Source: Fusarium oxysporum f. sp. lycopersici 4287 (Eukaryota; Ascomycota; Sordariomycetes; Hypocreales; Nectriaceae). Taken from it: a stretch of 13,965 nucleotides of DNA. Both the position numbers and the translations under genes were made by a program. How positions within the stretch are numbered: the first letter of the stretch is position 1; every line of letters starts with the position of its first letter. The notes beneath the pieces were generated by a model. That model saw only the letters and a list, made by a program, of their open reading frames with translations. It ran no database searches and had not been told where the DNA came from. The stretch is taken from the NCBI RefSeq assembly GCF_000149955.1, contig NC_030991.1:1362095-1376059 (forward strand). Reading direction: 5' to 3'. Positions 1 to 8,139 of the stretch are shown piece after piece.

Positions 1-22
1 TTTCTTTGAGTTTACGTTATTC

Positions 23-48
23 CCTGGCCTTTATGCCCAGAGGCCAGG
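23..48. repeat. 8-bp-stem inverted repeat at the left edge of the Fot1-like element
   Basis: The arms at 23-30 and 41-48 are perfect reverse complements (CCTGGCCT / AGGCCAGG) around a 10-base loop. The repeat sits directly outside the TA dinucleotide (50-51) that borders the transposon. It may be part of the target site or the remains of an earlier element; nothing shows a function. Confidence 0.5.
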
Positions 49-51
49 ATA

Positions 52-122
52 AGCCCGGGAGCGGGGTTTCGGTGACCCCCGGGATCTCCGTCACCCCGCT
101 TTAAGCCTCAACACCATAACCT
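52..122 (+). repeat. Left terminal inverted repeat of the Fot1-like element
   Basis: The segment pairs with 1824-1892 with a few mismatches and small indels. The best-kept core is TCACCCCGCTTT followed by GCCTCAACACCA. The outer part contains C/G-rich subrepeats (CCCGGGATC/TCCGTCACC) that are imperfect in this copy. Confidence 0.8.
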
Positions 123-232
123 CGATATCTTCAACTATATAGAAATCAATAGAAAGAAGCTTAATTTTAATCTAATTTCTTTATACTAATAAAAGAAGCT
201 TATATTTATTAAAAATAATAACCTAGTTAACT

Positions 233-1759
233 TTACTTCCCTGTTGTATTTACTACAATAGTGTCCCTTGCTTCATAGACCTCCTTTAAGCTATATACCT
301 TCTGATTTGGATCTAATGTAAGCTTTCTTCTCTTTGAGACCTGTGATTGGTCGATTTTCTCGCTTAATATCCTATTTTCATCCGTTATTAAAGCTAATTC
401 AACGGCCCGCTCATCAAGTCCCTTTCTAATCGTTCGGAATAGGTGCCTTTTCGTTAATATAAGTGCCTTATTGCCTAATTCGGCTCTTGCAAGCTGCATA
501 ACATCAGATAGCTTATGTGGTGTACTAAGATAAGGCAATTAAGAGCTTATATTGGCTGGTGGTGTAGTTGGATTGCCTAATTGGGCAGCTTGAGCCTCAT
601 TTTCATCCGGTATTACATATTTACTCGATAATGGTCTCATAACGTTAATAGGCCACAAGCCTAATGCAAGCCAGCCGGCCCAGATCTTCTCTTCGGTAAA
701 GGCAGCAGCCCAAGCCTTAAAATAACACCTTAAAAAGGCGGCCTTAGCTGTATTTCCTTGTTCAACGAGTAGGGCTTCCAACTCAAGTTCGCGGCGATAT
801 ATAAGCTTCAATAAGCTAAATATAGTTAAATCAAGAGGCTGAAGGACATGTGACGTATACGGCGGAAGGTAACAGGGGTAGATATTATGCTTAAAGCAAA
901 GAAAGATAAACTCATCCGTTAAATGGCTCTCATGCCCGTCTAAGAAAGGAAGTCTCTCTTCCCCTTCCTTTTTGGGCAATGCCAACGGGATGAAAACCTC
1001 CTTAAGCCATAGGGCTGCGATCTCGTTAGTGGTCCAGCCCTTTGGTGACGTTGCAAAGCGCCAATTGCCTAAAAAGGAAGGATCCTTCGGAAACCATTGT
1101 TGTTGCGGCTGATCCCCTTTGAAGATAACAAAGGGAGGAAGGGCCGTGCCGTCGGCACATATAGCTTCCGTTATTGTAACCCAGCTGCGCCTGTGAGGGC
1201 TTCTTTTTAAGGTCTTCCTCTTCTCTGATTGGCCAATAACTAAGCCGTTAATACCGACCCCTTGGAAGATCCCCGTTTCATCCATATTCCAACGGTTACA
1301 GCCGCGGATTACCGTGATCTCGGGCTTCTTTAATTGGTCGAACCAAGACCGGATGATAATTACTTTTGCTCCTTCAATACGCTTATATTCAACTCTAACT
1401 GCTTTAAGCGTTCTGATTCGTTCTGATCGTGCAATAAATCGGGTAACCCAATGCTTGCCGAGAGGTTTATTATCGCCTTGTAAGCTTAAAATGCGTATAA
1501 CAAGTTGCCTGATTTGGAAATGCGTCAATGGAGTACAAAGGGTATCTTAAAGCCTTAAAAAACGGATGAGATCGGCTTCAACGGCCGGGCCGAGCCGCTG
1601 TTGATCGGGATGAGCCTTATTTCGAGGCCCAATGCCCTTGAGTCGATCTCGTAAGCTTGATCGGGGTACAGTAGCTTCTGCAGCGGCTTTGACTTCTGAT
1701 AGGCCATTTTGAACAAGGTTAATTGCTATAAGCATATATTCTTCTGTATAAGAAGGCAT
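233..1759 (-). pseudogene. Fot1/pogo-family transposase, two in-frame stops
   Basis: The frame starts at ATG 1757-1759 and ends at TAA 233-235, about 508 codons in one frame, near the 540-residue size of Fot1 transposases. In order it shows a pipsqueak-like helix-turn-helix (residues 1-50), a CENP-B/Tc5-type DNA-binding part (about 65-125, with GKHWVTRF) and a DDE_1 catalytic domain. The catalytic aspartates are D160 (NMDETG), D274 (LDGHESH) and D310 (LQPLD), with exactly 35 residues between the last two. A C-terminal tail follows. TAA codons at 1547-1549 (after FLRL) and 539-541 (after NISS) interrupt it without changing frame. Both could come from CAA by one C-to-T change in a CpA context, the classic RIP product. 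The protein would cut and paste the element at TA sites in the nucleus; this copy is dead. Confidence 0.9.
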
Positions 1760-1823
1760 TTTGGCTTAAGATGGGATGAGAATCGTTATATAATATTGCC
1801 TTTTTGGGTAATTGAATTGATGA

Positions 1824-1892
1824 AGGTTGTGGTGTTGAGGCTAAAAGCGGGGTGACGGGATCCCGGGGTGACGGGATCCCGGTCCCGTGACT
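1824..1892 (-). repeat. Right terminal inverted repeat of the Fot1-like element
   Basis: Reverse complement of the left end, immediately followed by TA (1893-1894). It contains a direct duplication of a 15-base unit, GGTGACGGGATCCCG, starting at 1851 and again at 1867. Each unit encloses the short palindrome CGGGATCCCG. Confidence 0.8.
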
Positions 1893-2070
1893 TAGTACAA
1901 TATAGTTAAGGAAATACATAAGTTCATAGCGATCACTCTCATCTACTTATATCAGCATTACGTAGTTTATATTGAAATATTTGCATTAATACGTTAGATC
2001 TCTAACTTACCAAGGCAAATATTCAATAAGCTAGCAATCCCTAAGGGCTTTGATATAGAGACCTAAACCG

Positions 2071-2666
2071 NNNNNNNNNNNNNNNNNNNNNNNNNNNNNN
2101 NNNNNNNNNNNNNNNNNNNNNNNNNNNNNNNNNNNNNNNNNNNNNNNNNNNNNNNNNNNNNNNNNNNNNNNNNNNNNNNNNNNNNNNNNNNNNNNNNNNN
2201 NNNNNNNNNNNNNNNNNNNNNNNNNNNNNNNNNNNNNNNNNNNNNNNNNNNNNNNNNNNNNNNNNNNNNNNNNNNNNNNNNNNNNNNNNNNNNNNNNNNN
2301 NNNNNNNNNNNNNNNNNNNNNNNNNNNNNNNNNNNNNNNNNNNNNNNNNNNNNNNNNNNNNNNNNNNNNNNNNNNNNNNNNNNNNNNNNNNNNNNNNNNN
2401 NNNNNNNNNNNNNNNNNNNNNNNNNNNNNNNNNNNNNNNNNNNNNNNNNNNNNNNNNNNNNNNNNNNNNNNNNNNNNNNNNNNNNNNNNNNNNNNNNNNN
2501 NNNNNNNNNNNNNNNNNNNNNNNNNNNNNNNNNNNNNNNNNNNNNNNNNNNNNNNNNNNNNNNNNNNNNNNNNNNNNNNNNNNNNNNNNNNNNNNNNNNN
2601 NNNNNNNNNNNNNNNNNNNNNNNNNNNNNNNNNNNNNNNNNNNNNNNNNNNNNNNNNNNNNNNNNN
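2071..2666. other. Assembly gap (596 N)
   Basis: A run of 596 undetermined bases. The length is not a round placeholder number, so it may be an estimated gap size. Nothing can be annotated inside it, and reading frames that cross it are artefacts. Confidence 0.99.
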
Positions 2667-3084
2667 AGCATGCACCATTATCAGTTTCATACTGCAAGAA
2701 ATAACACAGTGAAAATCGGTATGGTGAGAATATCGAGCCCTACCGTGGGGAAAATGAGGAGCATTTCGAGGGATAAAAGGGGTGTCAAAGGACCACAAGC
2801 AGAGCATTGGAATTTCATGTGGAGATAAGGCGTGGCTTGGATATAGAGTTGAGATATTTCAAGGCCCTACGAAAGGCTCACTGCGCTGAATTAACATTAT
2901 AGCAACATATTGCGCCAAGGAATATAAGTGAGTGCATAATTTTGTATTATCAGCAAAATATCCCTCTAATTGTGAACAGCCTCCAGTAAGGTTACTACCC
3001 GGGGGCTTAACAAATAGAATATACCGAATGCGAGGTACTCCCTGTTAGATTGACACCTGTGTGTGGATAAGAAGGGGTTTGCTG
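2667..3084. other. A+T-rich intergenic DNA, no gene seen
   Basis: 418 bases between the gap and the MITE-like element. All frames are broken by stops and I recognise no repeat, RNA gene or domain fragment. Confidence 0.6.
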
Positions 3085-3376
3085 GTTATCTCTTTGAGTG
3101 CCACAGCCCTTCAGTAGGCATCTCGGCCCACTTGACCCCACGTACAAGAAGGTGACAAAAGCTCCGCCGCAAGCGCAGTTAAAAGAGCTGTCTTCTCCTG
3201 TAACTGGGCTACCTCTTTTGCGGTATAGTCATCTAATTCAGCAATTTCAATTGGCTGACAACCCTCTATAGCGGCTTGAGTACAAGTTGGCCTGTAGCGG
3301 CTGATTTATTTGCTTTGATTGGTTATATATCCTTGTTGTGACGCTCCTGAAGGGCTGTGGCACTCAAAGAGATAAC
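3085..3376. mobile_element. MITE-like element with perfect 30-bp terminal inverted repeats
   Basis: The ends 3085-3114 and 3347-3376 are exact reverse complements over 30 bases (core TTTGAGTGCCACAGCCC). A TA dinucleotide lies just inside each outermost GT/AC (3087-3088 and 3373-3374), so the true element may be 3089-3372 with a TA duplication, as in Tc1/mariner-type MITEs. The inside has a TATATAACC motif near the right end (minus-strand sense) and a short minus-strand open frame running into the left TIR. That pattern suggests an internally deleted copy of a larger element. It is too short to encode a transposase. Confidence 0.8.
3111..3305 (-). pseudogene. Possible transposase C-terminal remnant inside the MITE-like element
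   Basis: An open minus-strand frame of about 64 codons lies between TAA 3306-3308 and TGA 3111-3113. It has no start codon and ends inside the left TIR. It encodes an acidic, then leucine/alanine-rich stretch (ELDDYTAKEVAQLQEKTALL) that could form a helix or short coiled coil. I do not recognise the family. Its position, running into the TIR, fits the tail of the transposase of a parent element. The upstream TAA would revert to CAA by one base, again RIP-like. This is inference from position and openness only. Confidence 0.3.
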
Positions 3377-4874
3377 AATAATTCGGTACCTAGTCCCTCT
3401 ATGGAAATCCGTACCCTAGTCCTGGGGTTCGGGTGGGCAGGATAACAGTGGCTGACCTTAGGTTGTCTAGGACTAACGGCCCGTGCGCTCACGTTCCGAT
3501 CCCCCAACTAGACTCGGCACTTGAGCTGCAGAAGAGTGCTGTAACTAACGACTCCCGGTGGCCAACTTCAAGCATATGACAGAGTGAAACTCAGAAGCTT
3601 GCAAATATAGGCCTAAAGCGAATAGCTCAAGTCCCTAAGGCGACGGATTTTTCCGTAGCTAATAAGGGAACATGAAATAAACAAGAAGTTGTGAGTAATG
3701 TTACGCTGTGATGCTTCTCTAATTTTCCATCAAATCTCTATCCAGACTTTGCAGTAGGTTTCCTTCACTTCTCCGCACAAGCAGCTAGTTCCGCAGCTGT
3801 CGAGTGCCGTATTCTCCCCGCGATTTTACGGAATGCGGCTCCTTCCGACCACTGAAAAAGCAACTTGACTGTCGATCAAAATAGACGGTAAAATTAGGGT
3901 TTGGGGCGTAAAAAGTGCATCGCTTTCTGCTAGGTCATTTGAGGCTGAATCGTCATCATAGTCGAATCTCAGAAGATTGAGCAAGGACTAGGAGAACATT
4001 GAGACTTAGCAGTAATTTTAAAAAGAATGAAAGTAATGGTCGACGATAAGAACTGTACGCCGAAATACTAGACGTTAGGATTCCGTCCAGGTGTTGATTT
4101 CGAGCTACTGCAAGCAAAGCCAAACCGGGATGTTGGACACACCTTGGATTGCGGTAAGTGGCGTCACACTCCAACGTCTGTAGTTCTGGTAAACGCTGCT
4201 TTTACGCTGTGACACCAGGCAGCCTTGTTTGTCCAATAACAGTGGCAAAGTGGGGTGTTGGCAACCGGGTTCAGGATGCCTCATTACATATCACAACGTT
4301 GCATCTCGGGCTCAGATCATATTGTGTCTATACAGAGGTACAGGCTTTCTAACCATACGCCATACGCAATACGGACCTGAATGGTTTATGGTGTATGATT
4401 TATTCTCGTATGGCGAACTAAACCATATATTGCCCATACGACAAATTGACGTCAAACCGGAAAAGGGCCCACATCTTCCTCTAGAGCGCTGGTGCTTCCC
4501 TCCTCTGCCATGTACTCATATTGTTCAACCTCGTCTACTTGTAGCCCTAATCAAGCATGTAGAATAGAAATGCATCGCATTTCCGTCTAGGCCCGTAAAC
4601 CAGAACACCAAAAAAGCCGCGTTTCCTCCACGAGGGCCCGTGCCAACCTTGTAGAAAACCGCATTCTTAGACATCGCATCGGGTAGTGACTTCCGTTATG
4701 TCAATTAGGAGGAAGGTAGCATCAATAAAGCTTTCTCCTTGTGTCGGACTGGATGTGCTTAAAGGGTTAGAGTGAATATGATGAGCAGCAGCAAATGTGT
4801 TGATTGATGTCTTAAGTTATCTCTTGTGCGGGGAATTCCATCCCGCAGAGTTACTTAAAGCATATAGCTAGATT
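3377..4874. other. 1.5-kb intergenic region, no supported gene
   Basis: Mixed-composition DNA between two mobile elements. Frames of up to about 110 codons exist (for example 4229-4567 on the plus strand), but none has recognisable motifs and overlapping frames on both strands are similarly open. A short minus-strand stretch at about 4465-4545 ends with an acidic tail (MAEEGSTSALEED), with stops just upstream. This looks like decayed or random sequence. Confidence 0.55.
4358..4415. repeat. Inverted repeat with 9-bp arms
   Basis: CGCCATACG at 4358-4366 is matched by CGTATGGCG at 4407-4415, with a 40-base spacer. The neighbourhood is crowded with further CCATACG/TATGG pieces (4353-4440), so several alternative small hairpins are possible. 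No role can be assigned. Confidence 0.4.
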
Positions 4875-4954
4875 GGGAGCCAATAGGTTCACGGGTACCC
4901 GTGATTCTATTAATTTCACAGGTCCCGTAAAAATGACTAAGCACAGTGCGTCTA
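4875..4954 (+). repeat. Left TIR of the MULE (80 bp)
   Basis: Matches the reverse complement of 7715-7794 at 79 of 80 positions. The one difference is at 4920 (A here, G in the other copy), a CpG-to-CpA change that reads as C-to-T on the opposite strand. It contains the 14-bp palindrome CACGGGTACCCGTG and a second partial copy of the same motif (ACAGGTCCCGT). Confidence 0.95.
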
Positions 4955-5009
4955 CCCCCTTCCTGCACGCCACAACAAGTGGACTTAGACAATTAAAGCC
5001 GAATGCATG

Positions 5010-5633
5010 TTACAATTGTACTACAATACATCCCTCACTCTGCCCTTCGGCAGAATGACGAGCCTGCCGAGTCTTGCTGTCTTCCTCTATCCTTTTCCAG
5101 ATCTCTTTGACTCCCCTTCTTCCATTTCTCATGGGGTCGCTCCCTACTTCAAGTACCTGAGCCTCAATACGATCATCTTCTGCCTTGCTCCAATCGAGGT
5201 ATACCATCATTTCTTCTTTCGTCCAGTCCCATGCACCCCTAGATGAGACGCAGCGTCCCCCCATTTGCTTATAATCTAGATACCAATCGTAACTCACCTT
5301 GTCATATCTCAATGGGAGCCCCATCGCCCGGCGGTATTGTTGATTGGTCTTGACACTACCAGCAGGCTGCGAAGCATACCACGCATTTCTAGCAGCAATA
5401 TACCTTTGATATATTGCCTGCGGCGAGTCGTATCGTGGCGCTTGGGCAGCCCACGTATCAACACCCGAAGCCTTACGCTCTCTCGCTTGGGGGTCGGGCG
5501 GGGCTTCAGAGGGGCCTCGGTTCATGTCGCCGCATTCTTCAAGTGGTGATTGCTCACCTGATGGGCTATGCGAAGAATTGATAGTACTTGCGGTTTCTGC
5601 AATGGCCAAATAGTTCTCCCGTAAGTCATTCAA
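5010..5633 (-). CDS. Tryptophan-rich C-terminal module or second ORF of the MULE
   Basis: This open frame lies directly downstream of the transposase and in the same reading frame, separated only by TAG 5643-5645. It ends at TAA 5010-5012, close to the left TIR. The first ATG is at 5523-5525, giving 171 residues, but the frame is open for 36 codons before it. It starts with a low-complexity Ser/Pro/Glu-rich part. A conserved-looking block then follows, with YQRYIAARNAWYASQP, NQQYRRAMGLPLRYDKVSY and AWDWTKEEMMVYLDWSKAED, resembling hypothetical proteins common in fungal genomes. I know of no assigned function. It is either the C-terminus of the transposase, joined by splicing out a 57-nt intron holding the TAG (5597-5653) or cut off by a nonsense mutation, or a separate ORF. 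Confidence 0.6.
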   Translation of the reverse strand: MNDLRENYLAIAETASTINSSHSPSGEQSPLEECGDMNRGPSEAPPDPQARERKASGVDTWAAQAPRYDSPQAIYQRYIAARNAWYASQPAGSVKTNQQYRRAMGLPLRYDKVSYDWYLDYKQMGGRCVSSRGAWDWTKEEMMVYLDWSKAEDDRIEAQVLEVGSDPMRNGRRGVKEIWKRIEEDSKTRQARHSAEGQSEGCIVVQL

Positions 5634-5653
5634 CGATGTTCTCTAGGCTGTAC
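5597..5653 (-). other. Candidate 57-nt intron that would remove the TAG between MULE ORFs
   Basis: On the minus strand the segment starts GTACAG (5653) and ends TTGCAG (5597). It has a branch-like ATGAC/CTTAC in its middle and a length divisible by three. Splicing would join the zinc-knuckle part to the tryptophan-rich module in frame and remove TAG 5643-5645. The donor is not a strong consensus, so the alternative of a CAG-to-TAG mutation remains open. Confidence 0.35.
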
Positions 5654-7586
5654 CGGTAGTTGCCACCACAGTGGGTTGCAACATTAGTGTCGGGGTTTGG
5701 CCAGCAGACCTGCGTAGTTCCTCAAAACGCAAAGGACAGGTTCTCGATGTCCTGGTATGGCCGAGTTCGCCACATTTGGTGCATTTTGACGGAGCTCTCG
5801 CGACCTTTTGGACTTTCTCGAACGCGCTAGGCTCTCGTCTCGTGCTTTCCTTGGGGGCTGAAGATGCTTCAGCCAGCGATTCGATTCGTTGGCGAGGCTC
5901 CAAGAGTAGCTGTGGTGTCCCCTCACGTTGCAAATGCCAGTGTGGATGGAAATGATCCAGGAGGAGAACTCCGCCTTGCTCCTGTAAATCTTTCAAGGTA
6001 TGCACACAAGGGAGCCCGTTGGACTTCTTAAAAGTTCCAGTACAGATAGGGGACGGCGGTGGATCCCTCTTCCCAATCAACCTTCGCTGTTCTTCAACCT
6101 TCCTGAGGGCTTCATGCGACACCCATCCACGTACCGCGCTGTAGAGAGACCCCGATAATTCAATTGGAAATCAAGTTTGCTGTCGAATTTGATTTGATCT
6201 TAGCTCGGAAAGCTGGTTCAACAGTGCCTGTTTCATGGCTCTCCAGGCTTCGAACAGATCTAATGTGGACTTCTTGAGATGGGATTTCAGGAGTGCGTGA
6301 ATCCCCTCAACCCTTGAGGTTGCTGTGTTACCAAAGTGAGCATGCTGATCTACCCAGGCTTTGACAAGCTTCTCTTTATATGGTTCAAGCCAGGTATGCA
6401 TTACATAGCCGACTTCATGAAGGTGGTCTGGCAAGTACTTCTGTTCAAAGCGCGCGACTCTCTCCTTGAAACAGGCCTCGTTTGGGGAGCTCACGATCAA
6501 GTGCCAGAATTGATAGAATTCGCCCCAAGCTTCTTCTGTTTTATCAGTCGGCTGACTGGAGCGGGAGCTGGCAACATCTCGAGTCGTGAAAGCTGGCAGA
6601 CAATGCCGTAGCACTGCTTTATTAGCATGCCAGAGACAAAGGAGCGACTGAGAGGTGGGAAATGAGGTGGCAACAGCGTTCATACAGGCGATACAACGGT
6701 CTGTTAGCACGACAGACGGTAGTTTGGAGCAATGGTGATCATAGAGAGACCGCAGACGATCCAATGCCCACCCATAGTCATCCTCTGATTCTCCGCTCAG
6801 GAAGGCAAAAGCTATGCAGAAGGACTTCTGACAGGCGTCGACTCCGATCATGTCAAGAAGAGGCATGCCATATTTGTTTGTCTTATAAGTGCAGTCCAGA
6901 AGGAGAATATCGGGATATGCCTGAAAGTACGTCAAGGAGTCAGGGTGAGCAAATAAGACGGATGTGACTCGACCATCTGAGCCGAATTGCATCCGGCTCC
7001 AAAACCCTTCCTCATCAAGCTGATTAGCAAGGGCGTGGATAGTGGTTTGTCCTTCGCAAAGTTTGCGTCGAGTTGCTGCTAAGCAGTTGTAAACATCTTG
7101 CTGGGTTGCCGCGGAATTACAGTATTGGCGCAGGTATGTTCTAATGTGTCTAGGTGCAATTCCTGCATTGGCGAGCCTTTCAAGTTGAGTTTGGTCCTCC
7201 TCAGGTAGTTTACGGTGTATTGGGTGAGCCGACAGATGCTGACTGGGAGGGTGATTGTGAAGAGAGAAGCGGGTATCCGGCCGGTGTCGTAATGTCCACC
7301 TACTCTTGTCGAGTGATTCTTTGGCCAGAACAGAGAATTTACAACCGGTCCCTCGAGTAGTGGTCTTGCGTTGTCTTTCTCTCGTCGAACTGGGCGGGCG
7401 ACATGACCGATCGCATCTGTACGTGATAGTTTGTCTGCCGCTCTTTTCAACCGTCGAACGTCCGGTCGTAAAGGCGTAACCTCTATGGGCCGCCCAATCG
7501 TTGATCGCCTTGAACAACGCATCGCGCGACTCATATTCTTGTTCGGGAGGGAGGCAATCTTCAGTGAATGACAAGATCGTTCCCAT
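5643..7586 (-). pseudogene. MULE (Hop-like) transposase with one in-frame TGA
   Basis: The likely start is ATG 7584-7586; the frame is also open upstream to an ATG inside the TIR (7734-7736). Numbered from that outer ATG, the domains are as follows. A FAR1/WRKY-GCM1-like zinc finger covers 70-165, with C108 or C112, C132, H160 and H162. The MULE transposase core covers 255-490, with D281 (LLLDCTYKTN), D346 (VVLTDR), the CLWH pair C367/H370 and E477 (SRVEGIHALL). TGA 6171-6173 then interrupts, and the frame goes on through LSGSLYSAVRGWVSHEALRK to a SWIM-like C...PCVH motif and a CCHC zinc knuckle (CTKCGELGH...C). TGA is one C-to-T step from CGA, and the family-like text continues on both sides, so this is a nonsense mutation, not a gene end. 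Without it the enzyme would bind the TIRs and catalyse excision and insertion in the nucleus. Confidence 0.88.
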
Positions 7587-7714
7587 TGTTTGAGGATCAC
7601 TGCTGAATGTCGTTCTTCGGTGAGCGCACTGTGACCCAGCCTTCGCGTCCTGACGCGACGGCGTTAAAAAGCAAGACAGTGTGTTTTCATCGACTCGTAG
7701 GTTAAAATCAGGAC

Positions 7715-7794
7715 TAGACGCACTGTGCTTAGTCATTTTTACGGGACCCGTGAAATTAATAGAATCACGGGTACCCGTGAACCTATTGGCTCCC
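7715..7794 (-). repeat. Right TIR of the MULE (80 bp)
   Basis: Near-perfect inverted copy of 4875-4954, with the intact palindrome CACGGGTACCCGTG at 7766-7779 and the unmutated CACGGGTCCCGT form of the second motif. An ATG at 7734-7736 on the minus strand opens the transposase frame from inside the repeat. Promoter or transposase-binding function is expected of such ends, but it is not shown by sequence alone. Confidence 0.95.
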
Positions 7795-7847
7795 TATCGC
7801 GTCGCGTGCCTTATGTAAGAGATTAATGAGTTTTAATTGGCTTACAA

Positions 7848-7906
7848 AAATCAACTCTACCCCCTGTAAAGCGGGGCAAAGAAATCAATTCTACTACAAT
7901 TGATTT
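7848..7906. repeat. Compound short repeat: direct repeat plus 9-bp-stem hairpin
   Basis: AAATCAACTCTAC (7848-7860) recurs as AAATCAATTCTAC (7882-7894). The second copy forms the left arm of a perfect hairpin, AAATCAATT / AATTGATTT, with a 7-base loop (7882-7906). Between them CCCC(7861-7864)...GGGG(7873-7876) can also pair. It lies just 3' of the OrsD-like ORF on the minus strand. It may be a transposon end or a transcription-end structure. Confidence 0.45.
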
Positions 7907-7908
7907 TG

Positions 7909-8139
7909 TCATTGACTACTAGGGTCTAGAAGTTTAGGAGATAAAGACTTAAGAAGGCGATGTAGACCCTTCCTTGCCTCTGTGGGGATATTATGCTTAT
8001 CGCGGAGATGTGCTACTACTTGTGAAGGGCCATTGGATAGTGCAAATTTGCAGCTTTCTTGAGTGCAGATCAGGAGACAAGCCTTCGTATCATAGAAGAG
8101 TTGGAGAGTATCAAGAAGAGGGTAGAGAGAGGTAGGCAT
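7909..8139 (-). CDS. Short OrsD/DUF3505-like zinc-finger protein, probably truncated
   Basis: 76 codons from ATG 8137-8139 to TGA 7909-7911. Residues 18-48 contain a C-x4-C ... H-x4-H pattern in the text CTQESCKFALSNGPSQVVAH followed by LRDKHNIP. This fits the BED-like zinc finger of the OrsD (DUF3505) family, named after a protein of the orsellinic-acid cluster but found in large, mobile-looking families in fungi. Known members are usually much longer, with a second finger and a long C-terminus. This ORF stops soon after LLDPSSQ, so it looks like the 5' fragment of a longer gene, or a stand-alone small finger. Its strand matches both transposons, and its flanks hold short repeats. The family call rests on motif memory. 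Confidence 0.55.
   Translation of the reverse strand: MPTSLYPLLDTLQLFYDTKACLLICTQESCKFALSNGPSQVVAHLRDKHNIPTEARKGLHRLLKSLSPKLLDPSSQ

Larger units (their letters stand above)
52..1892 (-). mobile_element. Fot1/pogo-type DNA transposon, full length but inactivated
   Basis: This is a 1.84-kb class II element bounded by imperfect terminal inverted repeats and flanked on both sides by TA (50-51 and 1893-1894), the target duplication expected of the Tc1/mariner-pogo superfamily. It carries one minus-strand transposase frame (233-1759) with a D,D35D catalytic set. Its length is close to that of Fot1-family elements of fungi, which are about 1.9 kb. The transposase frame holds two TAA stops, so the element cannot be autonomous as sequenced. 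Non-coding parts, especially 121-235, are very A+T-rich, consistent with C-to-T mutation of repeats. The TA flanks and TIRs are seen directly; the family assignment rests on protein motifs. Confidence 0.88.
4875..7794 (-). mobile_element. Hop-type Mutator-like DNA transposon (MULE), about 2.9 kb
   Basis: The element is defined by 80-bp terminal inverted repeats with a single mismatch and a minus-strand transposase with a MULE core. Size, TIR length and protein layout resemble the Hop group described in Fusarium, which is about 3.3 kb with TIRs near 100 bp. No 8-11-bp target duplication is visible: the bases outside the left end (AGCTAGATT) and the right end (TATCGCGTC) differ, so one flank may have mutated or rearranged. 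The coding frame has one clear nonsense codon, so this copy is probably recent but inactive. GC content and codon use look far less eroded than in the Fot1-like element. Confidence 0.88.

Noticed and set aside
2031..2807. Three minus-strand ORFs of 202-258 residues
   Set aside because: They consist almost wholly of unknown residues across the N gap and are artefacts.
4229..4567. 112-codon plus-strand ORF
   Set aside because: No recognisable domain and composition like neighbouring non-coding DNA. No support for a gene beyond openness.
7079..7600. 173-codon minus-strand ORF inside the MULE
   Set aside because: Out-of-frame shadow of the transposase N-terminal half, whose own frame shows the zinc-finger and MULE motifs.
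4860..7810. Target-site duplication for the MULE
   Set aside because: Flanking 9-11-mers on the two sides do not match, even when the ends are moved by up to four bases.
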